A DNA stretch of 15,102 bases from Porticoccaceae bacterium (GTDB lineage: Bacteria; Pseudomonadota; Gammaproteobacteria; Pseudomonadales; Porticoccaceae): assembly GCA_023228865.1 (NCBI GenBank), contig JALOAH010000084.1, forward strand, positions 1 to 15,102, read 5' to 3'. Below are positions 10,220 to 15,102 of the stretch, piece after piece. Each line of letters opens with the position of its first letter. The first letter of the stretch is position 1. The notes under the pieces were generated by a model. That model saw nothing but the letters and a program-made list of their open reading frames with translations. It made no database searches and was not told the DNA's origin. The position numbers were made by a program, and so were the translations under genes.

Positions 10220-11161
10220 ATGGGCGAACCCGCCACCGCCGCTCAGGGCGTCACTATCATCGTCGTCAGCGAAGATGAGGCCGAACAGCGCATTGACAAT
10301 TTCCTGCTCAGCCGCCTCAAAGGCGTGCCCAAATCGCGCATCTATCGTCTTTTGCGCAAAGGCGAGCTGCGGGTCAACAAAGGCCGCATCAAACCGGAGT
10401 ATCGACTGCAGAGCGGCGATTCGATTCGCATTCCGCCAATTCGAGTCAGCGAAAGCCAGCCAAAGGCGGCTCCTGGTGCAGCGCTGCGCAGCCATCTGGA
10501 AACCAGCATCCTCTTTGAAAATGACGAACTGCTGGTCATCAACAAACCTTCCGGCCTTGCCGTTCACGGCGGCAGCGGCGTCAACCTCGGGCTTATCGAA
10601 GCGTTGCGCGCCACTCGTCCCAATACCACAATGGAACTGGTGCATCGTCTCGACAGAGGAACCTCCGGCTGCCTTCTGGTGGCCAAAAAAAGAGCGGCAC
10701 TGCGGCATCTGCAGAGCCAGTTGCGCGACCACAGCGTCGAAAAAGTCTATCTCGCCCTCGTGGATGGCAGCTGGCCAAAAGGTCTGGATGTCATGGACGC
10801 CCCCCTCAGCAAAACAACCACCGCGTCCGGGGAAAAGCACGTTCGCGCCAGCAAAGACGGCAAGCATGCCCTCACCCGCTTCCAGGTGCGCAAACGTCTT
10901 GCCGGCATGACCTTGCTGGAAGTGACTCTGGAAACCGGGCGCACCCATCAGATTCGAGTTCACTGCCAACTGGCCGGACATCCACTTCTGGGAGATGATA
11001 AATACGGCAATGATGGCCGCAATACTGAGATGCTCAATCGCGGCCTCAAACGGCTGTTTCTCCACGCCCATCGCCTCAGTTTTTTTCTGCCTTCCAGCGG
11101 CGAGCGGATGTCAGTGACAGCCCCCCTACCCGATGATCTCACCGCGGTGCTCAATCTTTAG
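10220..11161 (+). CDS. rluC: 23S rRNA pseudouridine synthase RluC
   Basis: This enzyme converts uridines 955, 2504 and 2580 of 23S rRNA (E. coli numbering) to pseudouridine; the sites are inferred from the family. The length is 313 residues, against 319 in E. coli. An N-terminal S4 RNA-binding domain (~22-75, RIDNFLLSRLKGVPKSRIYRLL) is followed by the RsuA/RluA catalytic domain. The active-site motif HRLDRGTSG starts at residue 142, with catalytic Asp145. The conserved GRTHQIRVH and LHAHRLSF segments are present. Divergent orientation to rne, as in E. coli, supports RluC over RluD or RluA. The ribosome binding site is modest (CAGG, about ten bases before ATG). Its TAG stop is one base from the stop of the convergent transporter gene, and no terminator separates them. 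Confidence 0.93.
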   Translation: MGEPATAAQGVTIIVVSEDEAEQRIDNFLLSRLKGVPKSRIYRLLRKGELRVNKGRIKPEYRLQSGDSIRIPPIRVSESQPKAAPGAALRSHLETSILFENDELLVINKPSGLAVHGGSGVNLGLIEALRATRPNTTMELVHRLDRGTSGCLLVAKKRAALRHLQSQLRDHSVEKVYLALVDGSWPKGLDVMDAPLSKTTTASGEKHVRASKDGKHALTRFQVRKRLAGMTLLEVTLETGRTHQIRVHCQLAGHPLLGDDKYGNDGRNTEMLNRGLKRLFLHAHRLSFFLPSSGERMSVTAPLPDDLTAVLNL

Positions 11162-11162
11162 G

Positions 11163-12059
11163 CTACAAGTCGCCGAGGAGATACCAGAGCAGCGGCGGCA
11201 GAATCAGGAATGACAGCACCGTTGACATGACCACGCTACTGGCAACGGTTTCAACCTCCCGTTTATATTTGAGGGCAAAAAAGTAGTTAAACACCGCCGA
11301 TGGCATCACCGATTGGAGAATCAGCACTTTTGCCACCAAGCCGTCAGCACCGCTAAGGGCGATAACCGCAAGAGCTACCAGCAAACCGCCGGGCACACGC
11401 AGGAAGGCAACCAGAAACCCCTTACCCATATCCGCGAAACGAAGGGTGGCCAGCGACAGCCCCAGGGTCACCAGCATGATGGGAATGGTCATTCCCCCCA
11501 GCAGTTTGGTGGTTGTCGCCAGCGGTGTGGGCAGATCAAAATCAAGCCCTACCTGAATCATGGAAAACAGGGTCGCCAAAATAATCGGCTGCCTGATCAA
11601 ATTGTGCAGCCCTTCGCGAAGGCTGCGGTGCTGACCGAGAACAAAATCTCCGCAGGCAAAATGAACCAGGGCGATAACCACAAAGATAATCAAGGCCAGT
11701 GCCAAGCCCTCTTCGCCAAACGCAAACAACGCCAGAGACAGCCCCATGTTGCCGGTGTTGGGGAAAATCACCGCCAAACTCAGCGCCCTGAAATCCATCT
11801 TCAACAATTTAAAGATGATCAGGCCAAGCAGGGCGAAACCCACCATGACCGCAAAGGACAGTTTCGCCATCACCAAAAAATCCTGCCAATTGAGGGTCGA
11901 TTCATTGATAGTGGCAACAATCAGGCAGGGGGCACCCACATTGGTCACCAGCCGAGTGACAAACTCTGTGGCGTAATCGAATCGGCTTTTACCCCAGATA
12001 TAACCGATAAGAACACAGCAGAACACGGGAAAAATAACATTTAAAAGCACTTGTAACAT
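11163..12059 (-). CDS. AEC-family (auxin efflux carrier-like) transporter
   Basis: This is an inner-membrane permease of the AEC family (Mem_trans), whose bacterial members move malate, malonate or other small carboxylates; the substrate here is unknown. The start is set at ATG 12059, giving 298 residues that begin MLQVLLNVIFPVFCCVLIGYIWGK, the typical first membrane helix of the family. The open frame runs upstream to 12731, but that part overlaps the slyD-like gene in antisense and does not resemble a transporter. About ten hydrophobic segments follow. PNTGNMGLSLALFAFGEEGLAL is the family's conserved helix-break region, and GGMTIPIMLVTLGLSLA is the second such region. The ribosome binding site is poor. 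It stands alone, convergent with rluC and divergent from the slyD-like gene. Confidence 0.9.
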   Translation of the reverse strand: MLQVLLNVIFPVFCCVLIGYIWGKSRFDYATEFVTRLVTNVGAPCLIVATINESTLNWQDFLVMAKLSFAVMVGFALLGLIIFKLLKMDFRALSLAVIFPNTGNMGLSLALFAFGEEGLALALIIFVVIALVHFACGDFVLGQHRSLREGLHNLIRQPIILATLFSMIQVGLDFDLPTPLATTTKLLGGMTIPIMLVTLGLSLATLRFADMGKGFLVAFLRVPGGLLVALAVIALSGADGLVAKVLILQSVMPSAVFNYFFALKYKREVETVASSVVMSTVLSFLILPPLLWYLLGDL

Positions 12060-12194
12060 GAATGACTTGCAGCCGCTCTGGTGGGGGACAAAAACAAGGC
12101 GCTGATCATAACCCACAATCCGCGTGCCCGTCCGCCTGCTCAGCAATATAAGCCCCCCAGCGTTGGTTTTCTTCGATACCTCCCTGTACTCGCC

Positions 12195-12223
12195 TTGAGA
12201 GGGAAGCCCTAATCGTCCATAAT
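12195..12223 (+). promoter_or_regulatory. Sigma70-type promoter of the slyD-EVE unit
   Basis: TTGAGA (12195-12200) and CATAAT (12218-12223) are separated by exactly 17 bases; each differs from consensus at one position. The start would be near 12230, with a leader of about 25 bases and an AGGCGAG ribosome binding site at 12244-12250. Confidence 0.68.
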
Positions 12224-12254
12224 GCGCACCTAAATTTGAACTCAGGCGAGATTT

Positions 12255-12734
12255 ATGACTATCCAAAATAACAGTGTTGTTGCGTTTCATTACACCGTGA
12301 GCGATGAAGATGGCGTGCAGCTCGACTCCTCCAGCGGCCAAAGCCCTCTGACCTATCTTCACGGCGCCAACAACATCATTCCGGGTCTGGAAGCGGCGCT
12401 CACCGGAAAATCTGCCGGAGATTCTCTCAAGGTCGATATCGCCCCCGATGAGGCTTATGGCGAATATCACGAAGGCCTGGTTCAATCCGTCCCCCTCGAA
12501 GCCTTTGGCGACGCCGAAGTGGAAGTGGGCATGCGCTTCGAAGCCCAAACCAATGACGGCCCCATTTCCGTTGTAATTACCGATATTGACGGCGGCAACG
12601 CCACCGTCGACGGCAATCACCCCCTGGCGGGGAAAAAGCTCACCTTCGATGTCACCATTGAAGATATTCGCCCCGCCACCGAGGAAGAAATTTCCCACGG
12701 CCACGTTCACGGCGTTGGCGGTCACCACCACTAA
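12255..12734 (+). CDS. slyD: SlyD-like FKBP-type peptidyl-prolyl cis-trans isomerase
   Basis: This is a cytoplasmic FKBP-fold prolyl isomerase and chaperone of the SlyD class. The length is 159 residues. The FKBP core is split by the insert-in-flap chaperone domain at about 70-125. The conserved SSGQSPLTYLHGANNIIPGLEAAL and APDEAYGEY segments are present, and VDGNHPLAGKKLTFDV marks the return to the FKBP domain. The tail HGHVHGVGGHHH has six histidines in twelve residues and could bind nickel or another metal. It is much shorter than the E. coli SlyD tail and matches what I know of Pseudomonas SlyD. The gene is behind its own promoter and five bases upstream of the EVE-domain gene, so the two are probably co-transcribed. 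Confidence 0.93.
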   Translation: MTIQNNSVVAFHYTVSDEDGVQLDSSSGQSPLTYLHGANNIIPGLEAALTGKSAGDSLKVDIAPDEAYGEYHEGLVQSVPLEAFGDAEVEVGMRFEAQTNDGPISVVITDIDGGNATVDGNHPLAGKKLTFDVTIEDIRPATEEEISHGHVHGVGGHHH

Positions 12735-12739
12735 GAGCC

Positions 12740-13216
12740 ATGCCCGGCCACTGGTTATTCAAGAGCGAACCCGGCGAATACAGCATTGCCGACCTGGCTC
12801 GGGAACCCCGTAAAACCGGGCGCTGGGATGGCATTCGCAATTACCAGGCGCGCAACTTTTTAAGGGACGAGGTCAAACTAAACGACCTCGCTTTCTTTTA
12901 CCATTCCAGCTGCAAACAGCCAGGCATTGTCGGCATCGCCAAAATCGTCAGCGCCCCCTACCCCGATCCGGGGCAATTCCTGCCAGACGGCCCCTATTTT
13001 GACAGCAAGGCAACCCCCGCAGCCCCCCGCTGGTACAGCGTAGACCTCCAGCACGTCGAAACTTTCGCAACAGTCATCACCCCCGGCGACATGCGCAACC
13101 TCGACGGCCTCGAAAACATGTATTTATTCAAGCAGGGACGATTGTCGATACAACCGGTAAACGACCAGGAGTGGCAGCAAATTATGGCGCTGGCGAAATC
13201 CCGGGCACCACGCTGA
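12740..13216 (+). CDS. EVE-domain protein (PUA-like fold)
   Basis: This is a single-domain EVE (formerly DUF55, thymocyte nuclear protein 1-like) protein of 158 residues, a complete family length. The hallmarks are HWLFKSEPGEYS near the start, WDGIRNYQARNFLRD at ~29-43, FFYHSSCKQPGIVGIAKIV at ~52-70, and YFDSKATPAAPRWYSVD. The EVE fold belongs to the PUA/YTH/ASCH superfamily and is thought to bind modified bases in nucleic acids; the target of this subgroup is not established. The start follows the slyD-like stop by five bases, with AAGAG as ribosome binding site overlapping that stop, so translation may be coupled. No restriction or methylase gene is near, which argues for a housekeeping role over defence. 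Confidence 0.92.
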   Translation: MPGHWLFKSEPGEYSIADLAREPRKTGRWDGIRNYQARNFLRDEVKLNDLAFFYHSSCKQPGIVGIAKIVSAPYPDPGQFLPDGPYFDSKATPAAPRWYSVDLQHVETFATVITPGDMRNLDGLENMYLFKQGRLSIQPVNDQEWQQIMALAKSRAPR

Positions 13217-13451
13217 GCCAGGGAAAATAAATTTGAGCCGTGGGTGCTCGCGGATGCAAACCCTACCACAGTAGCATCCATCGGAGCATGTACCTGAAAT
13301 CGGCCAGTCTGGGTACGAAAATTCAGACACGGGCAAACGGTGACAAAATGTCACTGGGTAAAGTGCGCAGCAGAGCCGCTCTATAAGTTGAAAACCTTGA
13401 TCCGGCACAATATTCGGGCTGGGCACGGCTTTTCAGGCGAACAGCCAATGG
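13217..13451. other. Convergent intergenic gap with several dyad symmetries
   Basis: No credible gene is seen. Three inverted repeats are visible. A composite stem is TGCTC (13245-13249) with GAGCA (13284-13288), enclosing GGATGC (13252-13257) with GCATCC (13274-13279). GTACC (13290-13294) pairs with GGTAC (13312-13316). GTGACA-AAA-TGTCAC is at 13340-13354. None is followed by a clear T run on either strand, so they are not typical intrinsic terminators, though a terminator would be expected between the convergent EVE and fdhD genes. Confidence 0.5.
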
Positions 13452-14258
13452 CTACTCGGTATAAACCGTATAGCCCTCTGAACGCATAAAACCCACCAAA
13501 GAGACATTGAGCTCCTCCGCCACCTGAATGGCGAGGGCTGTGGGGGCTGATATGGCGGCAACAACACCAATACCTGCGGCGGCAGCTTTTTGAACAATCT
13601 CAAAACTGGCGCGGCTGGTCATCAGCACAGCGCCACGGGAAAAATCCGTGCCTGCAATGGCAAGGGCGCCAATCAGTTTGTCGATGGCATTGTGACGACC
13701 AACATCTTCCCTTGCCACTGCAACTTCGCCGTCGTCCGTCACCCAGAATGCAGCGTGGGTGGCGCCGGTTTGACAAAAAAGCGGCTGCATCACACTGAGA
13801 CCGGGAAGAACCCGGTGTATCAGTGCAAAATCAATGGCATCCCTGCGTTGCAGGGGGCGCAGTTGTCGCCGCACCTGGGCGAGACTGTCAACGCCGCAGA
13901 GGCCACAACCGGTGCGCCCTGCGAGGTTGCGCTTGCGCTGTTTTAAGCGCGCGAAACAGTTGTTGGCGATGCGCAGGGAAACACTGACGCCATTTTCAGC
14001 AACCACAATTTCCCTGTCATAGATATCGGCAATCCTATCGACAATGCCTTCGCTGAGACTAAATCCCACGGCAAAATCGTCAAGATCCTTGGGGGTGGCC
14101 ATCATCACCACATGGGAAATGCCGTTATATTCAATGGCCACCGGGCACTCTTCCGCTACAGACTCCTGGCGCTGATCGACAACACCCGCACTGTAATGGC
14201 GAACATCTTCATAACTGACAGGCATAACCGCACATTCCTGCTGTGGAGAATTGATCAT
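13452..14258 (-). CDS. fdhD: Formate dehydrogenase accessory sulfurtransferase FdhD
   Basis: FdhD passes sulfur from IscS to the molybdenum-bisPGD cofactor, a step required for active formate dehydrogenase. From ATG 14258 the protein has 268 residues. EYNGISHVVMMATPKDLDDFAVGFSLSEG is near-identical to the E. coli sequence as I recall it. The CxxC sulfur-carrier motif is present as GCGLCG (Cys118 and Cys121 with this start), as is the C-terminal REDVGRHNAIDKLIGAL. Other starts are TTG 14273, and ATG 14225, which has the better ribosome binding site (AGGAA about ten bases upstream) and would give 257 residues; the choice is uncertain. No formate dehydrogenase structural gene is in the window. 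The upstream neighbour in the same direction is a flavoprotein, 118 bases away. Confidence 0.94.
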   Translation of the reverse strand: MINSPQQECAVMPVSYEDVRHYSAGVVDQRQESVAEECPVAIEYNGISHVVMMATPKDLDDFAVGFSLSEGIVDRIADIYDREIVVAENGVSVSLRIANNCFARLKQRKRNLAGRTGCGLCGVDSLAQVRRQLRPLQRRDAIDFALIHRVLPGLSVMQPLFCQTGATHAAFWVTDDGEVAVAREDVGRHNAIDKLIGALAIAGTDFSRGAVLMTSRASFEIVQKAAAAGIGVVAAISAPTALAIQVAEELNVSLVGFMRSEGYTVYTE

Positions 14259-14376
14259 AAATAGCCCACTCAAAATAGCCTTTAACTGTTTATCTCAAAG
14301 TTCAGAAGTTAGTCATGTCGAGACAGCCTTTTCCCTTGCAGGGCAAGCCCCCACATCAAAAAAATAACAACCGGAC

Positions 14377-15102
14377 CTAGCTTACAGCTTGTTCAGCTGC
14401 GGCATTCTGACCCGCAATACGACCAAATGTCAGCGCCTGGCCATTGAGAGTGCCGCTGCCCGGATAATGTTGTGCAACCACCTGGGAACAAACTGTGCCA
14501 GCGCAATACAATCCGGCAACGGGTTTGCCAAGGGGGTCGAGAGCCTGTGCCCTGGTATTAATTTTCAAGCCACCTTTGGGTATATACCAAATGCCATTAG
14601 CGGAATAATTTAACGCATAAAAAGGCGCAACTTTTATACCGCTGAGGTATTTACTCTGCTTTTTAAAGTGAAGATCCTCACCTTTTTCGCACATGCTGTT
14701 GTATTCGGCCAGGGAGTTTTCGAGAAGTACTGCAGGTATTTTTATTGCCTTCGCCAATTCAGTTATGGACGAGGCTTTTGCGGATATTTTTAACTTTGCC
14801 TGAGCTTCCTCGGGAAGTTCATCCATGATGGCTTGATCAACGATGACCCAGCTATCGGGATAATTTCTGGTTGTCAGACAGCCGACAGGATCGCCGTACT
14901 GATCTTCCCCTGCGTAGCGCTGCCCCTTGTTATTCACCAGTATGCCTTTGACAAGGCTTTCGTGGGGGTAGTACACCGGCAGATAGGCAATACTTTCCCC
15001 CATCAGCCGCACATCAACACCCACGGACTGCCCCATCTTGATACCGCTGCCATCGTCACCGGCAGAGCCGATAAAAACGCCGCAACGGAGATAGGCCGGA
15101 CA
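14377..15102 (-). CDS. FAD-binding flavoprotein, C-terminal part (fumarate reductase/ketosteroid dehydrogenase type)
   Basis: The frame is open to the right edge, so the gene is 5'-truncated by the window; 241 C-terminal residues are seen. The visible start of the fragment includes GSAGDDGSGIKMGQSVGVD, the pattern that follows the FAD-binding core in the FAD_binding_2 family (fumarate reductase, succinate dehydrogenase, 3-ketosteroid delta1-dehydrogenase). The C-terminus has GLYCAGTVCSQVVAQHYPGSG followed by LNGQALTFGRIAGQNAA, the conserved second half of the FAD site in this family. The YPGSGT motif leans toward the ketosteroid dehydrogenase-like and soluble fumarate reductase-like branch, but the substrate cannot be fixed without the N-terminal half. 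The ATG at 15036 is internal, not the start. It is in the same direction as fdhD; a shared transcript is possible but not shown. Confidence 0.87.
   Translation of the reverse strand, partial: CPAYLRCGVFIGSAGDDGSGIKMGQSVGVDVRLMGESIAYLPVYYPHESLVKGILVNNKGQRYAGEDQYGDPVGCLTTRNYPDSWVIVDQAIMDELPEEAQAKLKISAKASSITELAKAIKIPAVLLENSLAEYNSMCEKGEDLHFKKQSKYLSGIKVAPFYALNYSANGIWYIPKGGLKINTRAQALDPLGKPVAGLYCAGTVCSQVVAQHYPGSGTLNGQALTFGRIAGQNAAAEQAVS

Noticed and set aside
10202..11071. 289-codon minus-strand open frame over rluC
   Set aside because: It is antisense to RluC with its S4 and catalytic motifs; the product has no recognisable features.
12060..12731. N-terminal extension of the AEC transporter frame
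   Set aside because: It would run antisense through the slyD-like gene and its promoter. The family N-terminus MLQVLLNVIFPVF begins at 12059.
12740..13216. EVE protein as part of a restriction or anti-phage system
   Set aside because: It is a stand-alone single-domain protein beside slyD, with no nuclease, methylase or helicase nearby.
13124..13426. 100-codon minus-strand ORF overlapping the end of the EVE gene
   Set aside because: It overlaps conserved EVE coding sequence, and its cysteine-rich composition resembles no neighbouring gene.
14321..14345. CTTGC/GCAAG dyad between the flavoprotein and fdhD as a terminator
   Set aside because: It has only five base pairs and no T run on the transcribed (minus) strand after the stem.

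Overview
The window looks like chromosomal housekeeping DNA from a marine-type gammaproteobacterium, probably of the Cellvibrionales/Spongiibacteraceae or a pseudomonad-related group. The basis is the close resemblance of ValS, RNase E, RluC, SlyD (with a short His-rich tail) and FdhD to gammaproteobacterial proteins, the divergent rne/rluC pair, and a large Caulobacter/sphingomonad-style TonB-dependent receptor. The lineage is inferred from recognised protein sequence, not from a search.

Layout, left to right. Bases 1-72 may hold the tail of an upstream gene. A complete TonB-dependent outer-membrane receptor (85-2613, +) follows and ends at a strong intrinsic terminator. A gap of about 0.6 kb holds one doubtful small ORF, a candidate valS promoter and a terminator-like hairpin in the valS leader. 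Then come valS (3235-6093, +), two hairpin terminators, and a tRNA-Ser(UGA) gene on the minus strand with its own near-consensus promoter. That promoter lies inside an inverted repeat at the 3' end of rne. The rne gene (6367-9570, -) encodes full-length RNase E with catalytic half, Zn-link, membrane-anchor-like helix, arginine-rich RNA-binding region and a disordered scaffold. A gap of about 650 bp serves as rne leader and as the upstream region of the divergent rluC (10220-11161, +). An AEC-family transporter (11163-12059, -) converges on rluC with one base between the stop codons. Next is a two-gene unit, slyD-like peptidyl-prolyl isomerase plus EVE-domain protein (12255-13216, +), behind a good sigma70-type promoter. 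After a 235-bp gap with several dyad symmetries come fdhD (13452-14258, -) and the C-terminal part of an FAD-binding flavoprotein (14377-15102, -) that runs off the right edge.

Functional picture. Most genes serve translation and RNA metabolism (ValS, tRNA-Ser, RNase E, RluC) and protein folding (SlyD). Nutrient uptake (TonB receptor), carboxylate or other solute export (AEC), formate dehydrogenase maturation (FdhD) and a flavin-dependent redox step lie at the edges. I see no insertion sequence, phage gene, CRISPR array, toxin-antitoxin pair or defence system, and nothing that amounts to a clearly new system. The points most worth a second look are regulatory: the valS leader hairpin, the dyad over the tRNA-Ser promoter, the rne leader, and the hairpin-rich gap before fdhD.
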